Positions 51,225-60,141 of a stretch of 64,000 nt of DNA are shown in pieces (position 1 is the first letter of the stretch; each line of letters begins with the position of its first letter). Under the pieces are notes generated by a model. That model had not been told where the DNA came from and did no database searches. It saw nothing but the letters and a program-made list of their open reading frames with translations. Source of the stretch: Jidongwangia harbinensis (lineage in GTDB: Bacteria > Actinomycetota > Actinomycetes > Mycobacteriales > Micromonosporaceae); NCBI RefSeq assembly GCF_020216025.1, contig NZ_JAIWNC010000039.1, forward strand, positions 1-64,000, read 5' to 3'. Made by a program: the position numbers and the translations under genes.

Positions 51225-53762
51225 ATGAAATCGTGGAGAAAACGCAGACCGGCCGCCGCCGCTCTGCTCGTACTGGTGATGGTTCCGATGCCGGCCGGTC
51301 CGGCCGCGGGCGCCGCACCGGGCCCGGCCGTCCGCGCGGCCGCGTCGGCTCAGGCGGCGGGGCTGGAGTCCTCCACCGAGGACCGGGTCCGCGCGGCCGC
51401 CGTGGTCGGCGTGGTGGCACCGGAGAGCTGGCTGGTGCTCGGTGAGCGGGACTTCGTCTTCAAGCTGTGGCAGAACGCCGAGAATCTGCCCGAGGTCCGC
51501 GGCTCGGCCGAGCTGGCACTGATCAACAGCACCACCGCGTCCTTCGTCGAGTGCACGGTCTTCATCGAGTCCGGCATCCATGCCGCGAAGGCCCGCGACG
51601 TGGCGAACGAGGTCCGCGACGCCACCGCCGCCCGGGAGGCCCGCGAGGCCAAGCAGCGCGCCCTGGTGACCGTCGAGATCCCGGTGACGCCGGAGCTTCT
51701 GCTGCTGTCCGACCGGGACTTCGTGTACGCCGTGTACCAGCGGGCCACGGGGACACTGGTACGGGCCGGCGCACTGGCCGCCTTCGGGGGTACCGCGCAG
51801 CAGCAGCGGGACTTCATCAACACCGGCATCGTGCAGGCCCGGGAACAGGACCGGATCGCCGAGATCGAGGCGGATCAGGAACGTACCGAGGCGGAACGCG
51901 CGGCGCTGCTGGAACGGGAGGCGCGCAAGCGGGCCGCCGCGGTGCTCAGCGTGGTGGCCACCGAGGGCATGCTGGTGCTCAGCGACGAGAACTTCGTGCG
52001 CTGGGTGTGGAACACCGCGGCCGAGACCACCGAGGTGTACGCGGCGGCCATGGCGGCCCTGCGCAGCAACAGTCCGGCCGACTGGCGGGCCTACATCCAC
52101 ACCGGTATCCACGCCGCCGACAAGCGGGACCTGGACGCCGCGCTGAAGAAGAAGGGCGAGGAGGACCGGCGCCGGGTGACCGCCATCGAGGCGGAGGCCG
52201 AGCGGGCCGGCAAGACCAACCTGGCCCGGGCCGCCCGCGCCGCACTGGCCGGATCCGACACCGACGTCGACTACTTCCTCCGGGTCGGTCAGTACCAGGT
52301 GTCCGACAACGAGTGCGCCAACCCGGTGTTCGCCGCCGACGCGGCCGGCTGGGGCCCGCTCGGCGACCTGGTGACCACCCGGCAGGCGATCACCGATCAC
52401 CCGACGGCCCGCTGGGAGTACGCGGTGGCGAACGGCACCGCCAGCACGGTCGGCATCTACCTGCCACAGCAGCGGGTGCTCCCCGGAGCGGTGTGGGACG
52501 TGTCGGTGGACGCGCGGACCGCGAACGACCCGGCCCGCCTGCGCATGGAGATCGACTGGTACGCCAGCGGCAACGTGTACCTCGGGCACACCAACGGCGC
52601 CTACCTTCCGGTGTCCGGCGCCCGCGCGTTCACCCGGATCGCCGGACGGTTCACCGTGCCGGCCGGGGCGTCCCGCGCCAACGTGCTGGTCCGGGGCACC
52701 GATCTGGCCGCGAACAGCGGCTTCGCCAGCACCATGTGCACGTACAAGCCGAACGTCACGCCGGACGTGCGGCTCACCGCGTCGCCCGGCAACGGCACCG
52801 TGACGGTCTCCTGGCAGACCGCCCGGACCGACATCGTCGGCTGGAACGTGGGCCGGGACGGCACCGACACCCGCGGGAACGGACCGTGGGCGACGGACCG
52901 GCCGGCCGACGCCACCAGCCACCAGTTCAACCTGCTGAAGAACGACACCTCGTACTCGTTCACGCTGATTCCGCGGACCTCGGCCGGGCCGCTCACCCCG
53001 GTTACGGTCAGCGCCACCCCGGGCACCCGGCCGTCCGACGGCGGCAACGGAAGCAACGTCGAGGCCGCCACCCTGCACGGCTGGGGCACGCCGCTGCCGG
53101 ACTTCAGCGACGAGTTCGACTACGTCGGGCCGCCGCTGGCCGCCAAGTGGGGTCAGGCCGGCGAGTGCTGGGACAACCCGCACGCCGACGGCGGGCAACG
53201 CTGCGCCAGCGCCACCACGGTGGACGGGTCGAAGCTGGTGATGACCGGCTCCGCCAGCGGCAAGACCGGCTGGATGCAGAGCGAGTGGAGCACCCGGTAC
53301 GGCCGCTGGGAGGCCCGGGTCCGGTCCCGCAACACCGGTTCCGACAACGGGCGGACGTACCATCCGCTGCTGATCGTGTGGCCGGACGGCGACATCTGGC
53401 CGGAGGAGGGCGAGTACGACTTCCTGGAGAACCAGGAGCCCGGCGCGGACTGCGCGGAGGCGTTCCTGCACTACCCGCACAGCGAGTCGGTGAGCATCCA
53501 GCAGGAGCACGCCGAGGAGGACGACTGCGGCGCGCCGCTGAGCGAGTGGCACAACATCGCGTTCGAGTGGACCCCGGACCACGTCCGCGGCTTCGTCAAC
53601 GGCCGGGAGTGGTTCAAATACTCCGGCGGGGCGAACTCCAAGCGCCGGGCGATGCAGTCCATGGCGTCCGGTCACCTCACCATGCAGCTGGACAACTTCG
53701 ACGGCACGAACATGACCCCGGCGGTGTACGAGGCCGACTGGATCCGCGTCTACCGGGTGTGA
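51225..53762 (+). CDS. Secreted ALF-repeat GH16 glycoside hydrolase
   Basis: An 845-aa exported enzyme. The signal peptide is followed by ALF-type repeats (about 45-370; RDFVFKLWQNAENLPEVRGSAELALINSTTASFVECTVFIESG), a carbohydrate-binding-like beta domain (about 370-505), an FN3 domain (about 512-600) and a GH16 domain (624-845). The GH16 catalytic sequence is GEYDFLEN (E-x-D-x-x-E), with PDFSDEFDYV at the start and EWTPDHVRGFVNG and YEADWIRVYRV at the end. It should cut beta-glucan, laminarin or a related polymer. ATG 51225 follows GGGAGGAA. The ALF-GH16 pairing is unusual. Confidence 0.88.
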   Translation: MKSWRKRRPAAAALLVLVMVPMPAGPAAGAAPGPAVRAAASAQAAGLESSTEDRVRAAAVVGVVAPESWLVLGERDFVFKLWQNAENLPEVRGSAELALINSTTASFVECTVFIESGIHAAKARDVANEVRDATAAREAREAKQRALVTVEIPVTPELLLLSDRDFVYAVYQRATGTLVRAGALAAFGGTAQQQRDFINTGIVQAREQDRIAEIEADQERTEAERAALLEREARKRAAAVLSVVATEGMLVLSDENFVRWVWNTAAETTEVYAAAMAALRSNSPADWRAYIHTGIHAADKRDLDAALKKKGEEDRRRVTAIEAEAERAGKTNLARAARAALAGSDTDVDYFLRVGQYQVSDNECANPVFAADAAGWGPLGDLVTTRQAITDHPTARWEYAVANGTASTVGIYLPQQRVLPGAVWDVSVDARTANDPARLRMEIDWYASGNVYLGHTNGAYLPVSGARAFTRIAGRFTVPAGASRANVLVRGTDLAANSGFASTMCTYKPNVTPDVRLTASPGNGTVTVSWQTARTDIVGWNVGRDGTDTRGNGPWATDRPADATSHQFNLLKNDTSYSFTLIPRTSAGPLTPVTVSATPGTRPSDGGNGSNVEAATLHGWGTPLPDFSDEFDYVGPPLAAKWGQAGECWDNPHADGGQRCASATTVDGSKLVMTGSASGKTGWMQSEWSTRYGRWEARVRSRNTGSDNGRTYHPLLIVWPDGDIWPEEGEYDFLENQEPGADCAEAFLHYPHSESVSIQQEHAEEDDCGAPLSEWHNIAFEWTPDHVRGFVNGREWFKYSGGANSKRRAMQSMASGHLTMQLDNFDGTNMTPAVYEADWIRVYRV

Positions 53763-53770
53763 GACCGGCC

Positions 53771-53797
53771 GGCCGGGCGACCCCGGGTCGCCCGGCC
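53771..53797 (+). terminator. Hairpin after the GH16 gene
   Basis: Perfect 10-bp arms (GGCCGGGCGA / TCGCCCGGCC) with a 7-base loop begin 8 bp after the stop codon. Confidence 0.7.
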
Positions 53798-53815
53798 ACC
53801 GGCTAATCTCCGTCG

Positions 53816-54318
53816 ATGAGCTGGCGGAAGTACCTGCTGATCCCGCAACTGACCTGGTACGGCCTGCGGGCGCCGCGGGACCAGCAACGGGCCTGGGAAC
53901 GCTACTGGTCCGGGGTGGACCGCACCGGGGTCACCGGCGACGTGCTGTGGGACGCCGCCGCCGCGGACGAGCGCGCGCACGTCCGCGCGCTGTTCCGGGC
54001 GCACGCCGATCCGGCCCTGCCGCTGGTCGACCTGGGCTGCGGCAACGGCCGGCAGGCGCGGGACCTGACCGGATCTATCTGCTCCGGCAGGGCGCCACGC
54101 CGACGTCGCTGCCGGAGGTGGTACGCCGGTGCGTCGCCGCCGGTCTCCGGGCGCCCCGCCACTTCGGCGCCGCGCAGCTCGCGGAGGCGTTCCCCGGTCC
54201 CGGCTGGCAGGTGGTGGAGGCCGGTCTCGGTACCGTGCACGGCGTGCCGCTGCGGCCCGGCGAGGGTCTGCAGGACATCCCCAGCTACCACGCCGTGCTG
54301 CGCCGGGCGCCCCGCTGA
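53816..54318 (+). pseudogene. SAM-dependent methyltransferase with internal deletion and frameshift
   Basis: The first 85 residues read normally (MSWRKYLLIPQLTWYGL...) up to methyltransferase motif I, LVDLGCGNGRQARDL. At about 54070 the frame shifts by a non-triplet deletion, and the matching C-terminus continues in another frame (RIYLLRQGATPTSLPEVV...GWQVVEAGLGTVHGV...YHAVLRRAPR, stop at 54318). The whole core between motif I and the last strands is missing, so the protein cannot work. The flanking genes are intact. Confidence 0.8.
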
Positions 54319-54334
54319 CCGCGACCGCCGCCGG

Positions 54335-56197
54335 TCAGCACTCCCGGCGGAAGATCGTCATGGAATGCCCCACCGAGTCGATCCGGGTGCTGGTGGCCAG
54401 CACCCGCCGGAGCGCGGCACCCGGCTGCACCAGCCGGCTGTTCGAGACCACCACCAGGCCACACACCTGCCCCGGCGGGGTGGTGCGGGGATCACCGGCC
54501 ACGATGCCGTACGCCGCCGGCGGCCCGCTGCCCTTGTAGCTCAGCCAGACCCGCTCGCCCGGATAGCGGCTGCGCAGCCGGTCGGCGAGCCGTCCCAGGT
54601 CCTGCCCCCAGTCGACGTTCGAGTCGTCCAGCCTGCGGTAGGTGTGCGCCGGACCGCCGAACGCCTCGTTCGAGTACGGCAGGTAGTACGGGAACGTGCT
54701 GACCGAACTCACCGCCGTGTACGCCACCAGCACGCCGACCGCCAACCGCACCCGGGGCAGCCGCAGCGTCACCAGGCCGGCGGCCGCGACGGTCAGGAAC
54801 AGCGGCACGAAGATGGCGTACCGGGTGCCGTAGTTCCGGGTGGCGTCGAACACGCCGGCGAACAACGCCAACGGAGGGAGCAGCAGGTACGGCGCGGCCG
54901 GCCGCAACCGGCGCACGGCGAGTAGCGCCACGGCGCCCGCGGTCCACAGCACCAGCGCCCCGATCGGCGTCTTCACCAGCAGCGCGGCGGGCAGGTAGTA
55001 CCAGCGGCCACCCCGGTAGGTGCGGCCGAACAGGAAGTTGGTGTAGGTCTGCGCGTCGAACCCGAACTGGATCCGCATGCCGTCGCGGAACGGCTCCGGG
55101 AACGGCATCAGGCCCACCAGCAGCCCGCGCAGCCCATCGACCGCACGCACGTCCGGCGGCATGGTCCAGCGCAGCCGCGGATCCACCGCCAGGTAGACCA
55201 CCCAGACCGTGGCCACCGCGATCAGGCCCACCCCGGCCGCCCAGGCCAGCCCGCGCCAGCGCCACCCGGCCGGTTCCGGCGCCGACTGGCGGGCGTGGTG
55301 CCGCACCGCCAGGACCGCCAGGATCGCCAGCGCCGGCACCGCGGGCAGCGTGTTCATCCGGGTGGCCAGCGCCGCGCCCAGGGCCAGCCCAGCCAGCGGC
55401 AGGTAGAGCTGCGGCCGGTCCCGGGCCCGCCACACCATCCACGTCGCGGTCAGCACGAACCCGGCGGCCGGCACGTCCAGCGTGGCCAGCGCGCCGTGCG
55501 TGATCAGGTCCGGGGTGAACGCGTACAGGGCGAGCGCCACCAGGCCGCCCGCGCGCCCGGCTAGGGCGTGTTTCGGGGTGGGGGCCGGAGCGAGGCGAGG
55601 TCCAGGTGTCGGCTGGGTGTGCGGCGCGGGCGCCCGAATACCGGGGTTGTATTCGGGTGTTCGCGACGTGCGGCCAGACGGCGGCTGGGCCACGCCGCAG
55701 CCCGTCTCCCACCCCGAAACACGCCCTAGGTCCCGGGCGAACCCGAACACGACCAGGCCGAAGAGCAGCGTGAGCACGATGATCGGCAGCCGGCCGGCGA
55801 GCATCACGGTCCACGGGTTGTTGCCCGACTCGTACAGCAGGTGCCGGCCGACGTCCTGCTGGGTCCCGCCGAACGCCGGGTCGTAGTGCGGATCCGCCAC
55901 CACCAGCCCCACCGCCATGATCAGCTTGGCCAGCGGCGGGTGCTCCGGGTTGCGGCGCAGTTCGTGCTCGCGGACGTAGTCCAGGGCGGCGCTCACGTAC
56001 ACCGGCTCGTCGATCGTCGGTGCCTGCTGCACGGCCGAGGTGACCATCGGCACGGCCATCGCGGCGAGCAACAGCACCACGACGGCGGGGACGGTCCAGC
56101 GGGACCCGCGCACCACGGACCAGACCCTCCGCCCGGATTCGGCGGTCGATGTGCCACTCACCGGGCAAGCATGCCCGGGGCGGCCACCGGCTGCCAT
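54335..56197 (-). CDS. GT39 (PMT/ArnT-like) membrane glycosyltransferase with an in-frame insertion
   Basis: A 620-aa polytopic protein of the dolichyl-phosphate-mannose-type family, which moves sugars from lipid carriers to exported proteins or glycolipids. The first outer loop has the catalytic-type acidic pair PTIDEPVYVSAA; about 10-12 helices and a C-terminal soluble end follow (DDSNVDWGQDLGRLADRL). Between FARDL and AGRAGG lies a hydrophilic insertion of 55 residues encoded by a small inverted-repeat element (55561-55729). Removing 165 bp restores FARDLAGRAGG, so the gene may still function. ATG 56197 follows a G-run; GTG 56161 is an alternative. Confidence 0.85.
   Translation of the reverse strand: MAAGGRPGHACPVSGTSTAESGRRVWSVVRGSRWTVPAVVVLLLAAMAVPMVTSAVQQAPTIDEPVYVSAALDYVREHELRRNPEHPPLAKLIMAVGLVVADPHYDPAFGGTQQDVGRHLLYESGNNPWTVMLAGRLPIIVLTLLFGLVVFGFARDLGRVSGWETGCGVAQPPSGRTSRTPEYNPGIRAPAPHTQPTPGPRLAPAPTPKHALAGRAGGLVALALYAFTPDLITHGALATLDVPAAGFVLTATWMVWRARDRPQLYLPLAGLALGAALATRMNTLPAVPALAILAVLAVRHHARQSAPEPAGWRWRGLAWAAGVGLIAVATVWVVYLAVDPRLRWTMPPDVRAVDGLRGLLVGLMPFPEPFRDGMRIQFGFDAQTYTNFLFGRTYRGGRWYYLPAALLVKTPIGALVLWTAGAVALLAVRRLRPAAPYLLLPPLALFAGVFDATRNYGTRYAIFVPLFLTVAAAGLVTLRLPRVRLAVGVLVAYTAVSSVSTFPYYLPYSNEAFGGPAHTYRRLDDSNVDWGQDLGRLADRLRSRYPGERVWLSYKGSGPPAAYGIVAGDPRTTPPGQVCGLVVVSNSRLVQPGAALRRVLATSTRIDSVGHSMTIFRREC
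55561..55729. mobile_element. 169-bp MITE-like element inside the GT39 gene
   Basis: Perfect 22-bp terminal inverted repeats (CTAGGGCGTGTTTCGGGGTGGG at the left end) enclose 125 bp with a central 9-bp stem (CCCGAATAC / GTATTCGGG) and no gene of its own. CTAG at both ends fits a 4-bp target duplication, as in some IS5-group elements. The net gain of 165 bp, exactly 55 codons, leaves the host frame open. Transposition would need a transposase supplied from elsewhere. Confidence 0.85.
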
Positions 56198-56269
56198 CGG
56201 ACCCCCCGCAACCGCGCCCGGCTACGGTGAGACCGGTCCGGCAGTCGGGGCGATCGGGGTGGGCGACGG

Positions 56270-56878
56270 ATGGCAGTGGGCACCGCGGACGTCCGCGACC
56301 GGCTGGACCGCGTCGCGCACGTGGTCTCCGAGGTGCTGGCACCGGCCGTGCTGGTCGGCGCCCTGCTGATCGCGGTCGGCTGGCACGCGGGCGGGCAGGC
56401 CGGGGTGTCCCGGTGGTGGGGACTGCCCGGCGCGGTGTTCGCCGCGGCGATCCCGCTGGCGTACGTGCTGCGCGGCGTCCGCCAGGGCCGGCTCACCAGC
56501 CACCACATCCCCGAGCGCGCCCACCGGCGGGTGCCGCTGCTGTTCGGCATCGCGTCGGTCGCCGTCGGCCTGACCCTGCTGATCCTGCTGGACGCCCCGC
56601 GCGACGTGATCGCCCTGCTCGCGGCCGGCGGCGCCGGCCTGGTCGTCTTCACCGTCGTCACGCTCTGGTGGAAGATGTCGATCCACGCCGGCGTCGCCGG
56701 CGGCACGGCCACGGTGCTGGTCGCCGTGTACGGGCCGGTGGCGCTGGTCGCCGCGCCGTTCGCGCTGCTGAGCTGCTGGGCCCGGGTACGCCTGTCCGCG
56801 CACACCCCGGCCCAGGTGGTGGCCGGTGCGCTGGTCGGCGTCGCCATCGCCGGCACGGTCTTCCCGTTGCTGCGCTGA
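56270..56878 (+). CDS. PAP2-superfamily membrane phosphatase-like protein
   Basis: A 202-aa protein with about six hydrophobic helices. The PAP2-type second and third motifs are visible as WKMSIHAGVAGG and RVRLSAHTPAQVVAGALVG, which carry the catalytic and nucleophilic His in this superfamily. It probably acts on lipid phosphates such as undecaprenyl or diacylglycerol pyrophosphate at the outer membrane face. It diverges from the GT39 gene, which also uses a polyprenyl-phosphate sugar donor, so a role in carrier recycling is reasonable but inferred. Confidence 0.78.
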   Translation: MAVGTADVRDRLDRVAHVVSEVLAPAVLVGALLIAVGWHAGGQAGVSRWWGLPGAVFAAAIPLAYVLRGVRQGRLTSHHIPERAHRRVPLLFGIASVAVGLTLLILLDAPRDVIALLAAGGAGLVVFTVVTLWWKMSIHAGVAGGTATVLVAVYGPVALVAAPFALLSCWARVRLSAHTPAQVVAGALVGVAIAGTVFPLLR

Positions 56879-56958
56879 CCATTACCACCTACCGTGGCCG
56901 GGTCAGTACGCTCAGCATCAGTCGGTCGGGGCTCCGGCCGGCCGTGCAAGGAGATGCC

Positions 56959-57729
56959 GTGACCCGAGACCTCATCTCCGGTGTGCTCTCGAGCCTGCTC
57001 GTGGTGCTGTTCGTCGAGGCCTATCTGCGGGTACGAGCCCGGTGCCACAAACGTTCCCTCCGGCTCGCGCTGGGCCGGCCATCGAGCACGACCGTGGTGG
57101 CGTCGGTCTTCCCCAGCGAGGTCGGTCCCAACTCGGTCTCGCTGATGGGGACGCACGACGCGTACGCCATGGCACACATCCTCACCGCCTGCCAGAAGGT
57201 CGGCGTGCAGCCCACCCTGGTCTCGGTGCGGTCCCTGCCGGACGGGTTGAACGACAACGTCATCTGCATCGGCGGCCCCTACGTCAATGCGCTGACCGAG
57301 GCACATCTCACCCAGTTCTGTCCAGCCTTTCAGTTGTTCCGGCCGGCCGGCCCGGAGGTCTTCAACGCCACCGCCCGCCGGTGCGGCCCGCACGAGTTCG
57401 TCGAGACCAAGGACCTGGCCTGGGGCTTCGTCGTCAAACTCGCACCACGACTGACCGGCCGGCTGCACACCACGATTCTGGTCTGGGGACTTGGCGCGAT
57501 CGGCACGTCCGGGGCGGCCTACTTCCTGTCCGACCTGCACCGCAGACTGCCGGTGCGCAAGGAGTCCTTCTTCATCGCCATCCCGATCCAACGGGCCATC
57601 GGATACCGGGGCGTCCGCACCGCGGGGATCGACATCAGCGCCGACGTGTGGGCGCCGGAGGCAGGCACCGTCCGCCCGCTTCCCGCACCCCACGCGGACC
57701 ATGCGGACAGCGACGCGGGCCACGGGTGA
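56959..57729 (+). CDS. Membrane-anchored protein of unknown function
   Basis: A 256-aa protein with one N-terminal membrane helix (LISGVLSSLLVVLFVEAYLRV) followed by a cytoplasmic alpha/beta domain. Prominent segments are TVVASVFPSEVGPNSVSLMGTHDAYAMAHIL, NDNVICIGGPYVNALTEAHL and LVWGLGAIGTSGAAYFLSDL. The GGPxxN and GxGAxGTSGAA turns look like nucleotide- or phosphate-binding loops, but no family was recognised. GTG 56959 has AAGGAG 5 bases upstream. It stands 80 bp after the PAP2 gene, before an acetoacetate-decarboxylase-like gene. Confidence 0.7.
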   Translation: MTRDLISGVLSSLLVVLFVEAYLRVRARCHKRSLRLALGRPSSTTVVASVFPSEVGPNSVSLMGTHDAYAMAHILTACQKVGVQPTLVSVRSLPDGLNDNVICIGGPYVNALTEAHLTQFCPAFQLFRPAGPEVFNATARRCGPHEFVETKDLAWGFVVKLAPRLTGRLHTTILVWGLGAIGTSGAAYFLSDLHRRLPVRKESFFIAIPIQRAIGYRGVRTAGIDISADVWAPEAGTVRPLPAPHADHADSDAGHG

Positions 57730-57768
57730 CGTTCGGGCGGCGTACCGTGGGCGGGAGGTTCCGCGACG

Positions 57769-58389
57769 ATGTACCCGCCCGAACCGTGGCACCTGCGCGG
57801 CCAGATGTACCTGTCGATCTTCCCGGTCCCGGCGGCGCTGCTCCCGCCCCTGCCGGCGGCGCTGCGCGGCACCGTCCGCCCGGTGACGGTCGCCGGTCGC
57901 GCGGTGGTCGGCGCGGCCTGGGTCCGGTATGAGCCGGGCGGCACCCTGTCCTACCGCGAGCTGCTCAGCGCGGTGCTGGTGCACGAGCGGGGCCGCCCCC
58001 GGGCGACGATCCTGGACATCTGGGTGGACGACGTGCGTTCCCGCGACGGCGGCCGGGAACTCTGGGGCATTCCCAAGGAACTCACCCGGCTGCGGATCGA
58101 GCCCGACGGCACCGGCCGGATCCGGGCCGCCGCGGGCGACGGCCCGCCGATCGCCGAGGCCGAGGTGCGACCCCGGCGGTGGCCGGGCCGTTGGCCACTG
58201 CGGCTCACAGTCGTCCAGGAGCTTTCCCACCAGGTACGCCGGACGTCCGTGCGCGGCCGGTCCACCCTCGCCCCCGCCGCCGTCACCTGGCGACCGGACC
58301 CGGACGGGCCGCTGGGCTACCTGGCCGGCCGCCGCCCCGCGTGGTCCGTGGCGCTGCCCGATTTCGACCTGGGCTTCGGCACGGAATAG
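57769..58389 (+). CDS. Acetoacetate decarboxylase family protein
   Basis: A 206-aa protein of the ADC family. The key sequence RELWGIPKELTRLRI puts Lys103 at the Schiff-base position. Further family features are the N-terminal PWHLRGQMYLSIFPV, the central VHERGRPRATILDIWVDDVRS and the C-terminal LPDFDLGF. It is shorter than clostridial ADC (about 245 aa), like many actinobacterial members whose substrate is unknown. ATG 57769 lies 39 bp after the upstream stop; the RDD gene follows. Confidence 0.8.
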   Translation: MYPPEPWHLRGQMYLSIFPVPAALLPPLPAALRGTVRPVTVAGRAVVGAAWVRYEPGGTLSYRELLSAVLVHERGRPRATILDIWVDDVRSRDGGRELWGIPKELTRLRIEPDGTGRIRAAAGDGPPIAEAEVRPRRWPGRWPLRLTVVQELSHQVRRTSVRGRSTLAPAAVTWRPDPDGPLGYLAGRRPAWSVALPDFDLGFGTE

Positions 58390-58440
58390 TGAAGGACATT
58401 AATGGGTACGGGACCTCGCAGTGTCCACTGGGGAGGAACG

Positions 58441-58878
58441 ATGACGTACACACAGCAGTCACTCGACGTTCACGTGACCGGTCGCCGGGTGGTCGCCACC
58501 CTGATCGACGGCCTCGTGCTCAGCATCGTCAGCTACTTCATCACGCAGATCTTCGGCACCGAGAGCACGGCCTCCGGCTTCGACTACACCCGCCTGTCGT
58601 TCGGTGGCAGCCTCCTGGTGGCCGCCGCCACCGTGCTGTACTACATCCTGATGGAGGGCCTGACCGGCCGCACGCTCGGCAAGATGGCCACCGGCATCCG
58701 CGTCGTCGACGAGGCGACCGGCAACCGGCCGAGCCTCGGCGCGGCCACCATCCGCACCCTGCTGCGGTTCGTCGACGGCCTCTTCGGCTACCTGGTGGGT
58801 TTCGTCATCGTGCTGTCCACGTCGCGGCGCCGGCGCCTCGGCGACATGGCCGCCAAGACCCAGGTCGTCCGCGGCTGA
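58441..58878 (+). CDS. RDD-family membrane protein
   Basis: A 145-aa protein with the RDD signature RRVVATLIDGLVLSIVS near the start and GRTLGKMATGIRVVDEATG with LGAATIRTLLRFVDG later. It has three or four membrane helices and ends in a basic loop, STSRRRRLGDMAAKTQVV. RDD proteins are small transporters or membrane modulators of uncertain function. GGGGAGGAACG precedes ATG 58441, so the upstream in-frame ATG 58402 is rejected. Confidence 0.88.
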   Translation: MTYTQQSLDVHVTGRRVVATLIDGLVLSIVSYFITQIFGTESTASGFDYTRLSFGGSLLVAAATVLYYILMEGLTGRTLGKMATGIRVVDEATGNRPSLGAATIRTLLRFVDGLFGYLVGFVIVLSTSRRRRLGDMAAKTQVVRG

Positions 58879-58899
58879 CCGGGTGGGCCGGCCGGTCAG
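58875..58899. terminator. Small hairpin spanning both stop codons of convergent genes
   Basis: CTGACCGG and CCGGTCAG with a 9-base loop contain the RDD stop and the P450 stop. It is short, so it is only a candidate shared terminator. Confidence 0.45.
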
Positions 58900-60101
58900 G
58901 CGGTGGGTGACCCCGGGACGACCGGCAGACTCCGCAGGCCGCGCAACAGCAGGCCGGGCCGCCACGCGAGATCCTCGGCCGGAACCGCGAGCCGCAGCTC
59001 GGGGAACCGGCCGAGCAGCTTGCCGAAGGCGATCTGCGCCTCCAGCCGGGCCAGCGGCGCACCGAGGCAGTAGTGGATGCCGTGGCCGAAACCGAGATGC
59101 GGATTGTGCGCCCGGTCCAGGAGCACCTCGTCGGCGTCCGGGAAGCGGTCGTCGTGGTTCGCGGAGAGCAGGAGCACCAGCACCGGCTGCCCGGCCGCGA
59201 TGGCCTGCCCGCCGATCTCCAGGTCCTCCGCGGCCACCCGGAACGTCGCCGCCTCGACCGGACCGTCGTACCGCAGGAACTCCTCGATCGCGCCGGGCAG
59301 CAGCGCCGGGTCGGCGCGCAGCCGGTCCCACCGCTCCCGGCGGCTCAGCAGCAGGAAGGCGCCGTTGCCGATCAGGTTGACCGTCGTCTCGTGACCCGCG
59401 ATGAGGAGCAGGAACACCATCGACGACAGCTCGTCCTCGGACAGCCGGTCCTGTTGATCGCGCACCTCGATCAGGCCGGTGAGCAGATCGTCGCCGGGGT
59501 GCGCGCGCCGATCGGCGATCAGACCACGGATGTACGCGACCATCGCCCGCATCGCACCGGGCAGCCGGTCACCCGACTGCGAGCCGGTGACGATGATGGT
59601 CGACCAGGCGCGGAACGAGTCCTGGTCGGCGGCCGGAATCCCGAGCAGCTCGCAGATGACCTGGATGGGCAACGGGAACGCGAACGCGTCGATCAGGTCC
59701 ACCCGGTCGCGGCCGCTCATCGCGTCCAGCAGGCCGTCGGCGATCTCCTCGATCCGCGGGCGCAGGGCCTCGACCCGGCGGGCGGTGAAGGCGGCGGACA
59801 CCAGGCGGCGCAGGCGGGTGTGGTCCGGCGGGTCGGAGGCCAGCATGTGCCGGGACACCGCACCGCCGATGTCCGCGGACAGGGCGCTGGACCGGGGCGC
59901 ACCCACCGGCAACGATTTGGACAGCCGCGGATCGCTCAGGGCGCGGCGGGCGTCCTCGTACCGGGTGACCACCCACGCATCGAGGCCGCTGGGCAGCCGC
60001 ACCCAGCGGACCGGATCGGTGCGGCGCCATTCGGCGTACACCGGATGGGGGTTGGCCTGGAATTGCGGGTCGGCGAAGCTGGACCGGGCGTCCTGGGTCA
60101 T
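58896..60101 (-). CDS. Cytochrome P450
   Basis: A 401-aa class-I bacterial P450. It has the I-helix LLLIAGHETTVNLIGNG, the K-helix EEFLRYDGPV, the ExxR-associated meander and the heme loop FGHGIHYCLGAPLAR with Cys345 as iron ligand. The length and the HMLASDPPDHTRLRRLVSAAFT segment fit CYP105/107-type actinomycete enzymes, which hydroxylate small molecules using ferredoxin. No ferredoxin or biosynthetic gene is adjacent, so the substrate cannot be inferred. It stands alone, convergent with the RDD gene. Confidence 0.95.
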   Translation of the reverse strand: MTQDARSSFADPQFQANPHPVYAEWRRTDPVRWVRLPSGLDAWVVTRYEDARRALSDPRLSKSLPVGAPRSSALSADIGGAVSRHMLASDPPDHTRLRRLVSAAFTARRVEALRPRIEEIADGLLDAMSGRDRVDLIDAFAFPLPIQVICELLGIPAADQDSFRAWSTIIVTGSQSGDRLPGAMRAMVAYIRGLIADRRAHPGDDLLTGLIEVRDQQDRLSEDELSSMVFLLLIAGHETTVNLIGNGAFLLLSRRERWDRLRADPALLPGAIEEFLRYDGPVEAATFRVAAEDLEIGGQAIAAGQPVLVLLLSANHDDRFPDADEVLLDRAHNPHLGFGHGIHYCLGAPLARLEAQIAFGKLLGRFPELRLAVPAEDLAWRPGLLLRGLRSLPVVPGSPTA

Positions 60102-60141
60102 CGCGTCGCCCCTCCCCCGCGATCGGCCAACCCCCCTGACG

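Noticed and set aside
55561..55729. Inverted-repeat element considered as a full insertion sequence
   Set aside because: Only 169 bp, with no transposase; treated as MITE-like.
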